DNA from: DASUNP01 sp035249305 | GTDB lineage: Bacteria > Acidobacteriota > Blastocatellia > UBA7656 | Assembly: GCA_035249305.1 (NCBI GenBank) | Contig: DATFGQ010000084.1 | Coordinates: forward strand, 1 to 64,000 | Direction of reading: 5' to 3' | Length of the DNA stretch: 64,000 nucleotides | Shown: in pieces, positions 43,745-51,850 of the stretch | Position numbering within the stretch: the stretch's first letter is position 1 | Layout of the letters: each line of letters begins with the position of its first letter | Notes under the pieces: model-generated | Seen by the model: the letters and a program-made list of their open reading frames with translations, nothing else | Databases searched by the model: none | Told to the model about the DNA's origin: nothing | Made by a program: the position numbers and the translations under genes

Positions 43745-44485
43745 CTAGCTCGGCATAGCGCCTTCGCGCTTGAGCCATTTCTGGAGGGCTTCGTTTTCGC
43801 GCGCCAGCTCGTCGGCGTTTATGAGCCCGCGCTGGAGCGCGATCGAGATGGCGCGCGAGCGCGGGCTGTAGGTGTTCCCCCACCGCTCGTCGTTGACCTG
43901 CTCGTTGTCGACGCCGAGCTTCGCGTAGAGCTCGCGCAGGCGGTTCTGCACGCCGCGTTCGGAGAGATACCTCCGGCGCGCGATCGCTTTGTCGGTGAGC
44001 CCTACGGCTATGTCTATCAACGCCTCGTGCTCGACATCCGTGAGGCCGGATATGCGGCTTGCGGCGCGCGACTGGACCTGGCGGACTTCGGGGTCGATCC
44101 AGCACTGCTCGTCTAACAGCACGGCGCGCAATGCCGCTATGAGCTTCGCGTCGGAAGCGGATTTCAGCACGTAACCGTAGACGGTCTCGGCGGGCACGAT
44201 CCGCGCCAGCTCGCGCACGTAGATCTCGTCTTTGTACTGTGACCAGAAGACGATTCGCGCGAGCGGCGTCTCGCCCCATATCTGCCTGGCGGCATGCACG
44301 CCCGAAAGCCCCGCGAGCTTTATGTCGAGTATTACCAGTTGTGGGCGGCGCTCGCGCGCGATCTCGACGGCGCGGCCGCCGTCATCGGTCTCTATGATCG
44401 GGCAGGCCTCGGCGAAGTTGTCCGTTATGATCGCGCGGAGGTAATCGCGTTGAAAGGCCATGTCTTCGGCAATCAATACGCTCAT
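43745..44485 (-). CDS. NarL/LuxR-type response regulator with unusual C-terminal domain
   Basis: A 246-residue regulator. The N-terminal receiver (residues 1-125) has the acidic pair near ED8, phospho-acceptor Asp in LVILDIKL (about residue 54), and the switch Ser in VFWSQY. The C-terminal half contains GLTDVEHEALIDIAVGLTDKAIARR, aligned with the GLTxRExEVLxLxAxGxSNKEIA core of LuxR/NarL DNA-binding domains, and then RGVQNRLRELYAKLGV for the recognition helix region. It is translated 3 bases after the histidine kinase gene, which is its likely partner. A perfect 24-bp palindrome upstream of the pair is a candidate binding site. The HTH is somewhat divergent but recognisable. Confidence 0.83.
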   Translation of the reverse strand: MSVLIAEDMAFQRDYLRAIITDNFAEACPIIETDDGGRAVEIARERRPQLVILDIKLAGLSGVHAARQIWGETPLARIVFWSQYKDEIYVRELARIVPAETVYGYVLKSASDAKLIAALRAVLLDEQCWIDPEVRQVQSRAASRISGLTDVEHEALIDIAVGLTDKAIARRRYLSERGVQNRLRELYAKLGVDNEQVNDERWGNTYSPRSRAISIALQRGLINADELARENEALQKWLKREGAMPS

Positions 44486-44488
44486 CCC

Positions 44489-45166
44489 TCACCCCTTCAT
44501 CGGCACGTAGATTTCTACGGCCGTCCCCTGCCCGCCCATGCCGCGGAGCCAGGTAAGGCTCGCGCCTATCAGCCGCGCGCGGTAACGCATGTTATCGAGG
44601 CCGCGCGCGCGGCCCAGCTCGCCCGACTCGGTCATCCCGCGCCCGTCGTCGACTACGCGTATGAAAAGGTCTTCGCCCACGCGCGCGACCAATAGCTCGA
44701 CCGAGCGCGCCTGCGCGTGCTTCGATATGTTGTTGAGCGACTCCTGGACTATGCGGTAGACCAGCAACTGCTCAATCTCGGAAAGGCGCACCTCTTCTTC
44801 TTTAACCAGGCAGGCGAACCGCGCGGCGAAGGGGCGGTCCGCGCCCGACGCGGCGCGCGACAGGCAGTTCTCAAGCGCGGGCAAAAACCCCAGCGTGTCG
44901 AGCGCCGAAGGGCTGAGGTTTTCCATAGCCCTGCGCACCTCGTTCATAGCCGCTTCAAGCCCCGTCACCATGTAACCGAGCCCGTCGCGCACCTCCGGCG
45001 ACATCTTCCCTTCGGGCAGCTCGACCAGCCGCCTCGCTATGCGCGCAAGCTCGCGCAGGTCCGACAGCGTCTGGTCGTGGAGGTCGGCCGCCAGAAGCTT
45101 CCGCTCGCTTTCGGCCAAAGTCACAAACTGCAACAGCCCCTCTATCAATTCGCGCTGAGTGTCCAA
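44489..45166 (-). CDS. NarX/NreB-type sensor histidine kinase, soluble
   Basis: A 225-residue kinase of the HisKA_3 family. ERKLLAADLHDQTLSDLREL carries the phospho-accepting His within DLHDQ; the HATPase domain has YRIVQESLNNISKHAQA, and VVDDGRGM for the G1 box, ending with the GLDNMRYRARLIGA G2-type segment. No transmembrane segment or sensor domain precedes it. The TTG start at 45166 is supported by GGAGA 7 bases upstream; a longer reading to 45256 would run through the 24-bp palindrome. It is translationally coupled to the NarL-type regulator downstream. The signal input is unknown; without its own sensor it may need a partner protein. Confidence 0.82.
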   Translation of the reverse strand: MDTQRELIEGLLQFVTLAESERKLLAADLHDQTLSDLRELARIARRLVELPEGKMSPEVRDGLGYMVTGLEAAMNEVRRAMENLSPSALDTLGFLPALENCLSRAASGADRPFAARFACLVKEEEVRLSEIEQLLVYRIVQESLNNISKHAQARSVELLVARVGEDLFIRVVDDGRGMTESGELGRARGLDNMRYRARLIGASLTWLRGMGGQGTAVEIYVPMKG

Positions 45167-45207
45167 TCCATTTTCTCCATTAGCGACTACGACAAAAGAG
45201 CCTTTAA

Positions 45208-45231
45208 CAGACTGTGGGATCCCACAGTCTG
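45208..45231. promoter_or_regulatory. Perfect 24-bp palindrome upstream of the two-component pair
   Basis: CAGACTGTGGGA at 45208-45219 is followed directly by its exact reverse complement at 45220-45231. It lies 42 bases upstream of the TTG start of the histidine kinase gene, between it and the divergent gene at 45433. A long symmetric site without spacer fits a dimeric regulator operator, possibly for the NarL-type regulator, or a hairpin at the transcript start. No T tract is present. Confidence 0.55.
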
Positions 45232-45432
45232 ATCCTGCGCCTCGCGGTCGCCACAAATACGGGAATCAACCTACTCCGATCCGCGGTCCGGGAGTAGACT
45301 CCCCTGCGTCTTCCGAAGATGTCAACGCTCGGTGGGCGGGGCTCATGCCTTCGGGCCTCGCCCGACTTTCCGGGAGGCGGAATTTATACGTTACTCGATT
45401 GTCAGACTGCAAGAAAGGAGCTTACAAAAAAA

Positions 45433-45810
45433 ATGAAATCGATTAGACAAAGATCAATAGCGTTGGCGGTGGCATTGACGCTCACATTAATCACCCTGAC
45501 CACAAGCGCTCCGAATGCTTCGGCCTCGACCCGCTACCGGGTTATCGCCGGCCGAGTGATCAAGAAAGATATGAAAGAGCGGCAGATGCTCGTAGCCGAC
45601 CGCTCGTCTAAGAAGCTCTACCTGATCAACGTAGCTGAAGACGCCAGCTTCAAGATCACCTTCGGCCGAAACATGCAACTGAGCGCGGCCGGTCTCAAAG
45701 ATGTCGACCGCAACAACCGCGTCGAGCTGCGTATCACGCGGACCGACAAAGAGCATCTCTCCAGGCTGTACGATGGACGCGAAGTGATCGAGGTTGACGC
45801 CGCTCACTAG
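45433..45810 (+). CDS. Small secreted protein, OB-like or DUF5666-like
   Basis: A 125-residue protein with a signal peptide (IALAVALTLTLITLTTSAPNASA, probable cleavage at ASA). The mature segment, YRVIAGRVIKKDMKERQMLVADRSSKKLYLINVAEDASFKI, has a five-strand-like pattern as in DUF5666 and other short OB-like beta-barrel proteins; the OmpA-like protein at 53001 contains a related KLKGRIVRRDADTFSVLDEQ segment. Function unknown; the family is often periplasmic. AGGAG lies about 12 bases upstream of ATG 45433, a long but acceptable spacing. It is divergent from the two-component genes, and a strong hairpin follows at 45887. Confidence 0.6.
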   Translation: MKSIRQRSIALAVALTLTLITLTTSAPNASASTRYRVIAGRVIKKDMKERQMLVADRSSKKLYLINVAEDASFKITFGRNMQLSAAGLKDVDRNNRVELRITRTDKEHLSRLYDGREVIEVDAAH

Positions 45811-45886
45811 ACCGTTATCCCCCGGGCGGCCGCACCCGTATCCGCAAAGCGGTCGCCCTTAAATCCTCATACACTCCCACCCACGA

Positions 45887-45934
45887 GCCGGGCCGCACTG
45901 CCGTTCCCTTCGCAACCGGGAATCGCGGCCCGGC
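45887..45934. terminator. Terminator-like hairpin after the 45433-45810 gene
   Basis: GCCGGGCCGC (45887-45896) pairs with GCGGCCCGGC (45925-45934), with an inner TTCCC/GGGAA pair. A C/T-rich tract (GCTTCTCATTTT) follows on the plus strand, consistent with termination of the small secreted protein gene, 77 bases after its stop and 33 bases before the next start. Confidence 0.6.
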
Positions 45935-45967
45935 GCTTCTCATTTTGGTGGTAGAATCTATCTCACG

Positions 45968-46663
45968 ATGTCGCCGCGCGCCAAACGGCCGAAAGCCGGC
46001 CTTCTGCTTCTGGCGGTCGTCGCCTGCTGGCTGGCGGCCGGGGCTTGCCGCGACCGTGACACCCCGCGCAGTCAAGAAATCATTATTGCCGGAGAGCCCG
46101 ACGAATACTCCGCCACAGTCACTCGCACGGTCGAAGACCAGACAGGCCGCCGGGTCTTTGTCACACGCGTGGCCCGCCGGGGCGATATGTTCAGGGAGGA
46201 GTGGAGCGAGCAAGGCGAATCGCGCGCGCTCATCCACCGGCCCGACCTCGGCAAGAGCTTTCTGCTTTTCCCGGACAGCCGGACCTACACGGAATCTGAA
46301 CCCGACCAGAGCCAGGCGGGCGCTAAAGAGGCGGCCGGCGAGCTCGACCCCGATCAGATAGAGAGGCTTTTCGACGACGCGGCGCAGCCACCGCGCGTCG
46401 ATGCACGCGCACTGCCGGACCAGACCGTTGAGGGCTACAGTTGCGCCGTGACGGAGGAGCTCGCCACCTTGGAAGACGGCCGCGCGGAGGTGACGCGGCT
46501 GTTTCGCGCCCGCGACCTGTCGGGGCTCGCCCTGCGCGTGGAGGTCGAAAGCGACGCGCTTAAAATCATAACCGAGCGCCGCGACATCCAGACCCGTGTG
46601 CCGGCAGAGTTGTTCAACGTCCCTGAAGGTTTCAGGAAAGTTGCCCGTCCGGCGACGAGGTAG
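45968..46663 (+). CDS. Putative lipoprotein, unknown function
   Basis: A 231-residue protein with a positively charged N-terminus and a hydrophobic segment ending in the lipobox LAAGAC (Cys at about residue 27), so it is probably a lipoprotein. The mature sequence is highly charged and contains paired beta-strand patterns (DEYSATVTRTVEDQTGRRVFVTRVARRGD; SFLLFPDSRTYTE) and later GYSCAVTEELATLEDG. The arrangement resembles LolA/LolB-like half-barrel proteins that handle lipid or lipoprotein, but no family is certain. The start ATG 45968 lacks a strong Shine-Dalgarno. No operon partner is obvious. Confidence 0.55.
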   Translation: MSPRAKRPKAGLLLLAVVACWLAAGACRDRDTPRSQEIIIAGEPDEYSATVTRTVEDQTGRRVFVTRVARRGDMFREEWSEQGESRALIHRPDLGKSFLLFPDSRTYTESEPDQSQAGAKEAAGELDPDQIERLFDDAAQPPRVDARALPDQTVEGYSCAVTEELATLEDGRAEVTRLFRARDLSGLALRVEVESDALKIITERRDIQTRVPAELFNVPEGFRKVARPATR

Positions 46664-46775
46664 AAAAAAGTTGCTTGCGGCCGGGGCCGTTTCCGATTAG
46701 TCTGTCAACGGCAACCGAAGGATGATTGATTGCAGTCTGCCGAGATTATTTCGAGCAAGCAGGAGATAAGGTAGG

Positions 46776-47540
46776 ATGGAGGTTAAGAACCCACACATAC
46801 TCATAATAGAAGACGACGAAGACACGCGATTCGTATACAGCGTTCTTTTGCAGATGGAGGGATACCTCATCACTCACGTAGGGACTATAGCCGAAGCCAT
46901 ATCGCGGATACTGTCGACGAATTATGAGCTTATAATAATGGACGTGCGGCTGCCGGACGGCGACGGCGTAGAGCTCTGCACGCAGATCCGCGCCTTCAAC
47001 AAGATCACGCCGATCATGTTCGTGTCGGCGGCGGCCTTCGAGAAAGATATTGATCGCGGGATGAAGGCCGGCGCGCAGGCTTACATGACGAAACCGGCCG
47101 ACGCCAACAAGCTGGTTGAAAACGTCGCCTACCTGCTGGGGAAGAAAGCCATGCCCCACACGCACTGGGATACGACGTCGCTCAACCTTCTGGTGACGAC
47201 GGCCGGCGTGGCCGCGGCTTTGATAGACGAGAATCGCGTTTATAAAGCCGTCAGCCCGACTTACGCCGCGGCAGGCGGCTGTCTGGTCGATGATCTGGTC
47301 GGAAAGCCTTTGACGAACATATTCCCCGACGTGAGCGGCACGACAGTTCACATGCTTGAAAAGGTCTGGCAGACGAAACAACCCTACTTCCTCTCCCGCT
47401 ATCCTTACGCGCTGCCCGAGCGCGGGGTCACCTACTGGGACGCGGCCATGTGGCCTATAGACAGGAGCGAATCGGGCACAGACATTCTGATCGTAGTCAG
47501 GCAGAAAGAGCAGAGCGGAGACATAGTCGCTTCGTTGTGA
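46776..47540 (+). CDS. Response regulator receiver with PAS-like domain, orphan
   Basis: A 254-residue protein. The receiver (residues 1-125) has the acidic pair in IEDDEDTR, phospho-acceptor Asp56 in IIMDVRLPDGDG, and Lys of MTKPAD. The C-terminal half resembles a PAS domain: LLVTTAGVAAALIDENRVYKAVSPTYAAAGGC and a later strand set (LSRYPYALPERGVTYWDAAMWPI). No DNA-binding or enzymatic output is present, so signal output would be by protein contact. It lies alone, with no histidine kinase next to it; AGGAG is found 10 bases before ATG 46776. It shares a convergent terminator with the PpiD-like gene downstream. Confidence 0.78.
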   Translation: MEVKNPHILIIEDDEDTRFVYSVLLQMEGYLITHVGTIAEAISRILSTNYELIIMDVRLPDGDGVELCTQIRAFNKITPIMFVSAAAFEKDIDRGMKAGAQAYMTKPADANKLVENVAYLLGKKAMPHTHWDTTSLNLLVTTAGVAAALIDENRVYKAVSPTYAAAGGCLVDDLVGKPLTNIFPDVSGTTVHMLEKVWQTKQPYFLSRYPYALPERGVTYWDAAMWPIDRSESGTDILIVVRQKEQSGDIVASL

Positions 47541-47577
47541 CGGAGAGCGACTGATCTATTCAATCAGCCGCTCTCCG
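47541..47577. terminator. Bidirectional terminator between convergent genes
   Basis: CGGAGAGCGACTGAT (47541-47555) pairs with ATCAGCCGCTCTCCG (47563-47577) with one mismatch and a 7-base loop. It fills the 44-base space between the convergent REC-PAS regulator and PpiD-like genes, so it probably stops transcription from both sides. There is no long T run. Confidence 0.7.
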
Positions 47578-47584
47578 CTTGGAA

Positions 47585-49696
47585 TCAACGCGGCGAAACC
47601 GGGAGGGTGCGCGACCGCGGGTTATTGGTTGGCATACCGGGTATCATCCCGCCGCCCGGCATCGGGAACGACCCCGGAGGCGTGGCCGTCCCGAACTCCG
47701 ACGCAAGAACGTCGTTGTATATCTCTATATCGCCCTCGTCCTTGAGCCGCTTCTGGACCGCCGCCATGTAACTCATGTAGATCGTGTTGCGCTTCGCGTC
47801 GAGCAGCCGCTCGTAGATAGACTTCTTCTCTTTCTGAAAAGCCTCTCCCATGTCGGGGTTGCTGCGGTCTAAGACGGCCGCCACGACGTAAGAGTCACTG
47901 CCCGAGACCTTGATCGGCTCGCGGGTTATCTCGCCCTTGTTGAGCTTCTCGACTCTGCCCAGGTCGGCTTCGCTCGTTAACGGGCCGAGCTGCGGGTCGT
48001 TGCCGGGCGACCACCCGGAGCGCTCGTCCGGCTTAAGCCCCATCGAGGTGGCCAGCGACGATAGCGCTTCGGGGCTTGCGGCCGCGGCAAGCTGGCGCGC
48101 GCGCTCGGCGGCTATCTCCTTGGCCTTCTCCGTGCGGTAGCTGTCTTCGACCTTGGTCCTGGCCTCCTCGAAAGTCGCGTCGTGCGGCTCGCGTTTATCT
48201 ACGAGCTGCGCCACGGCAAGACCGTTGTTTACGTTGATTTGGTCCGTGACGTCGCCCACAGCTTGGAGGGCGAAGACGGCTTGCTGAAACTCTGAGGCCG
48301 CGCCGAGGTTCGCCAGGCTGTCGTTGGGCGTGAAATAGGGAGTCTCTATTATAGAGGCGATCTGATTGCCATGCTTTGAGTTGATCTCGGCCAGCACCGC
48401 GTCGAGGTTCTTGCTCTCCTTCAGCTTCTGCGCCGCTTCGCCGGAGATCTGCACGGCGCGAGTGTAGCCCTTGCTGACGCGCGCTTCCTTGAGCAGTTGC
48501 TCGCGCGACTGCTCGAAAGTCGGGAGCCTTCGGTCTGTGACTTTGTATATATAGACCTTATCGTTCTTCTCGGAGGCTATGGGCTGGCTCACCTCGTCCT
48601 TCGCCATGCTGAAGACGTTGAGCAGCGGGTTGTTCGGCTTGAGCGCGTCTTTGTTGACCCACCCTATGTCGCCGCCGTTGAGCTTGCTGGCCGAGTCGTC
48701 GCTGTACTGGCGAGCGAGCGCGGCGAAGTCTTCGGCCGGCTTGCCGCCCGTGCCCTTGGTCCGCTCGTTCAGGCTCGCGGCCAGCGCGCTGACTTCCTCT
48801 TTAGTCCTGGTGGGCTTCTGTGAGGTCGGCATCTTGGGCGCTGTGGGGTCCGCTGCCTGTGGGATGTTGAGCACGATCTGGCTGACGCGGACCTCCTTGA
48901 CGCCGCGCTCGGGGTTGAACCCCTGGCGGAGCTCGTCGTCGGTCACCTGCAACGCGGCCCCCGCGCGCGTCTGGTCGACGAAGATGTAGCGCGCGCGGCG
49001 CTGCTCCGTCTCTACGCGGAAGTCCTGTCTGCGCTGGTCGAAGAAGGCGCGCAGCTCGGGCTCTGTGACCGGTACCTTGTCGCGAAACGCCGTGGGCGCC
49101 ACGTCGACCCATCGCACGACGTAGCTGGTCTTGTTCTGGCGGTACTCTTCTTCGACCTCCTGCGGCGACACCTGCGCGGCGGCCGAGATGAAGCTGCGTA
49201 GCTTCTGCTCGGCGATAGACTCTCTGAGGTTCTGCTCGAACTGCGTGGGGGTAGTGCCGGCCGCCGCCAGCCGCTCGCGGTACTGCTGCGCGCCCGGCCA
49301 GGGGTTGAACATCTGCTTGATGCGCTCTTCGACCTCGCGGTCCGAGGCCGAGAGGTTCAGCCTCTCAGCCTCGTATAGCTTGACCTTCTGGCTCACCAGG
49401 TCGTCGAGCACCTTCTGGCCGTAAAGCATGTAGGTCTGGGTCGTGTCACCCTGATTAATGGAGCCCCGGCCGGCCGATACCTGCTGGCCGTAGAAGTTCA
49501 GCGCCTGGCGCAGCTCTCTCATCGTGATCTTGTGGCCGGCCACTTCACCTATCGACTTCTCGTCGGGGGTCGTGGCCCCTTTGATCCCTTCCCATGCCGG
49601 CGTGAACGCGCCGATCAGCCCGAGCGCCAGCAGCCCGACGAAAGCTATCAACAACCATTTGCGCGAGCGCTTGCGTTTGCTCAAGAATTTCAACAT
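47585..49696 (-). CDS. PpiD-like periplasmic foldase (SurA_N plus parvulin)
   Basis: A 703-residue membrane-anchored protein. A transmembrane segment near the N-terminus (KWLLIAFVGLLALGLIGAF) places the rest in the periplasm. A SurA_N-type helical domain follows (INQGDTTQTYMLYGQKVLDDLVSQKVKLYEAERL), and a parvulin-like peptidyl-prolyl isomerase region contains FADLARQYSDDSASKLNGGDIGWV (broken in type), the parvulin signature. Further degenerate repeats and a Pro-rich C-terminus complete it. The role is folding of outer-membrane and periplasmic proteins as in PpiD. The chosen ATG 49696 is preceded by TGGAGG (11 bases); the TTG six codons earlier overlaps it. Confidence 0.82.
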   Translation of the reverse strand: MLKFLSKRKRSRKWLLIAFVGLLALGLIGAFTPAWEGIKGATTPDEKSIGEVAGHKITMRELRQALNFYGQQVSAGRGSINQGDTTQTYMLYGQKVLDDLVSQKVKLYEAERLNLSASDREVEERIKQMFNPWPGAQQYRERLAAAGTTPTQFEQNLRESIAEQKLRSFISAAAQVSPQEVEEEYRQNKTSYVVRWVDVAPTAFRDKVPVTEPELRAFFDQRRQDFRVETEQRRARYIFVDQTRAGAALQVTDDELRQGFNPERGVKEVRVSQIVLNIPQAADPTAPKMPTSQKPTRTKEEVSALAASLNERTKGTGGKPAEDFAALARQYSDDSASKLNGGDIGWVNKDALKPNNPLLNVFSMAKDEVSQPIASEKNDKVYIYKVTDRRLPTFEQSREQLLKEARVSKGYTRAVQISGEAAQKLKESKNLDAVLAEINSKHGNQIASIIETPYFTPNDSLANLGAASEFQQAVFALQAVGDVTDQINVNNGLAVAQLVDKREPHDATFEEARTKVEDSYRTEKAKEIAAERARQLAAAASPEALSSLATSMGLKPDERSGWSPGNDPQLGPLTSEADLGRVEKLNKGEITREPIKVSGSDSYVVAAVLDRSNPDMGEAFQKEKKSIYERLLDAKRNTIYMSYMAAVQKRLKDEGDIEIYNDVLASEFGTATPPGSFPMPGGGMIPGMPTNNPRSRTLPVSPR

Positions 49697-49820
49697 AAAG
49701 CGTATTGCCTCCAATACTCGTCGCCCCCGGACGGGGCCATGCGAAAAATAATCTCTCTGAGGAAAACATGGATTCTAGTAAATCTTCACGCCGGTTGACA
49801 ACCGCTTCGCCCGGCTACGA

Positions 49821-51110
49821 TCAGATCACGGCGCCGTCGGGGATGACGCCGTTCTTAGGGATTATCACGATGCCGTCCCGTATAGAGTAGCCGTCGCCGT
49901 CGAACTCCTCGCGCCGGCCTTCGTTTAGTATCTGAACGCCCGCGCCTATGCGCGCGTTCTTGTCGATGATCGCGCGGCGTATGAAACAGTTCTTGCCGAC
50001 GCCTATGCGAGGGTGGATCGAATCTATGTCGCGCTGCATCTCGTCGAGCGTCTGGTAGTAGTCGGCCCCCATCATCAAGACGCCTTCCAGGCGCGTGCCG
50101 TGCTCTATGCGGCTGCGTATGCCGACTATCGAATCGGTCACCGTGGCGCCATTAATGATGCAGCCCTCCGTGATTATAGAGCTCTGTATGCGGCAGTCTA
50201 ACAGCTTCGACCCCGGCAGGTAGCGCGGGCGCGTGTACATCGGCGCTTCGGCGTCGAAGAAGTTGAAAGGCGGCAGCGGCAGCGTCATCTCCATGTTGGC
50301 GCGGTAGAACGCGCCTATCGTCCCGATGTCTTCCCAGTAGCCGTCGAACAGGTGCGCCTGCACGTTGGACTGCGACAGCACCTGCGGGATGATCTCTTTT
50401 CCGAAATCGATAGCCGACGGCGCCTCTTCGACCAGCAGTCGGTGGAGCAGGGCCTTGCTGAAGACGTAGATGCCCATCGAGGCCAGAAACGGCCGCCTGG
50501 CGGCCTCTTCGGCCGACAACCCGAGCTGCGTCGTGTCGACGCGCATGCGTTCGAGCGCCTCGCCCTTGGGCTTTTCGCTGAACTCGATTATGCGCCCAAT
50601 CTCGTCGGTCTTGAGCAGGCCGAACCCCGACGCGTCCTCGTGGCGCGCGGCCGTCACCCCCACGGTCAGGTCGGCCTTCGTCGCCACGTGCTTGGCGATG
50701 AAGTCGCGGTAGTCCATGCGGTAGAGGTGGTCGCCCGAAAGTATCAAGATCATGTCGCTTCTGTAGTCGTCGATGTGGTGCAGGCTCTGGCGCACGGCGT
50801 CGGCCGTCCCTTGAAACCAGTCGGGCCGCTCGGGCGTAAGCTCGGCGGCCAGTATCTCGACAAACCCGTTTGTGAAGCGGCTGAAGCGGTATGTGCGCGC
50901 GATGTGGCGGTTGAGCGACGCCGAGTTGTATTGCGTCAGTATGAAGATGCGGTGTATCTCGGAGTTGATGCAGTTCGACACAGGTATGTCTATGAGCCGG
51001 TATTTGCCGCCGAGCGGGACGGCCGGTTTCGCGCGTTGCTTCGTGAGCGGGTAAAGCCGCTGACCCGCTCCGCCTCCGAGTATCACTGCGATGATGTTGT
51101 CGGTCGCCAT
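49821..51110 (-). CDS. glgC: Glucose-1-phosphate adenylyltransferase
   Basis: A 429-residue nucleotidyltransferase. It begins AVILGGGAGQRLYPLTKQRAK, the glycine-rich activation loop, then LGGKYRLIDIPVSNCINS and GTADAVRQ, typical of bacterial ADP-glucose pyrophosphorylases, and the C-terminal left-handed beta-helix with the allosteric site. It makes ADP-glucose from ATP and glucose-1-phosphate for glycogen synthesis. The length is normal. It is transcribed towards the PpiD-like gene, with 124 bases between them, and is divergent from the NYN gene. No glycogen synthase is next to it in this window. Confidence 0.95.
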   Translation of the reverse strand: MATDNIIAVILGGGAGQRLYPLTKQRAKPAVPLGGKYRLIDIPVSNCINSEIHRIFILTQYNSASLNRHIARTYRFSRFTNGFVEILAAELTPERPDWFQGTADAVRQSLHHIDDYRSDMILILSGDHLYRMDYRDFIAKHVATKADLTVGVTAARHEDASGFGLLKTDEIGRIIEFSEKPKGEALERMRVDTTQLGLSAEEAARRPFLASMGIYVFSKALLHRLLVEEAPSAIDFGKEIIPQVLSQSNVQAHLFDGYWEDIGTIGAFYRANMEMTLPLPPFNFFDAEAPMYTRPRYLPGSKLLDCRIQSSIITEGCIINGATVTDSIVGIRSRIEHGTRLEGVLMMGADYYQTLDEMQRDIDSIHPRIGVGKNCFIRRAIIDKNARIGAGVQILNEGRREEFDGDGYSIRDGIVIIPKNGVIPDGAVI

Positions 51111-51278
51111 CTGACCATCCCCCCGATCGTGCTCTTTGGATTTTTGCAGCTCGACACAAGCAGAAGAGTATAACCGCCCGGCGGCGGCGCGGAAAAGGTC
51201 GCCTCAGGCTTTGCTTTCAAAACCGGCTCAACTATGATCTGTTTACGTGGGCGCGAGATCAACCATCGAGGGGCATGC

Positions 51279-51818
51279 ATGGCGGGGCGAGGAAAGACGA
51301 TCTGCTTCATAGATAACGCGAACACATTCCATGGGCAACAGGAGTCGGGCTGGCGCATAGACTGGAAAAAGTTCTCTGAATACCTGGGCCAGGACGAGGA
51401 GATCTGGCAGACATACTTCTTCGCGTCTCACCAGGACCCGCCGCGCCCGGAAGAGGCGAGCTTCTTTCAGTTCCTCAAAGAACAGCTCCGCTGGGAAGTC
51501 GTGCTCTACCCGCTCGGCCTCAAGACGATAACCTGCAACAACTGTCACCGCACGGCGACGCTTTACACCGAAAAGGGCGTAGACACGGGCCTGGCCACGA
51601 AGATGCTCATGCTCGCGATGAGCCGCGCCTTCGAGACGGCGCTGCTTGTTTCGGGCGACCGCGATTACCTGGAAACCGTGAAGTACGTCAAAGGCATGGG
51701 GCTTCGCGTCGAGGTCATCTCCTGGCGCGGGGGTCTGTCCGACGACCTGGCAGCGGAGTCTTCTGCGCCCGTAGTATTTCTCTCAGACATACAGCGCGAA
51801 ATCGAAAAGACCGATTGA
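51279..51818 (+). CDS. NYN-domain protein (LabA/DUF88-like, putative nuclease) with CXXC insert
   Basis: A 179-residue protein. FIDNANTFHG (catalytic Asp near the first strand), VDTGLATKMLMLAM and LVSGDRDYLETVKYVK are the three acidic motifs of the NYN/PIN-like fold, which binds Mg2+ for RNA cleavage. An unusual CNNCH pair (LKTITCNNCHRTATLY) lies between the motifs and could bind zinc. Proteins of this type are tied to RNA turnover or to LabA-like regulation. ATG 51279 is chosen because residues upstream of it lack similarity. It overlaps or closely precedes psuG, and is divergent from glgC. No partner toxin-antitoxin gene is seen. Confidence 0.75.
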   Translation: MAGRGKTICFIDNANTFHGQQESGWRIDWKKFSEYLGQDEEIWQTYFFASHQDPPRPEEASFFQFLKEQLRWEVVLYPLGLKTITCNNCHRTATLYTEKGVDTGLATKMLMLAMSRAFETALLVSGDRDYLETVKYVKGMGLRVEVISWRGGLSDDLAAESSAPVVFLSDIQREIEKTD

Positions 51819-51850
51819 CGCGCGCACGAGTCGCGCGACACAAATCGAAC

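Noticed and set aside
45167..45256. Extension of the histidine kinase upstream to TTG 45256
   Set aside because: It would translate the 24-bp palindrome and lacks a Shine-Dalgarno, while TTG 45166 has GGAGA at a good distance.
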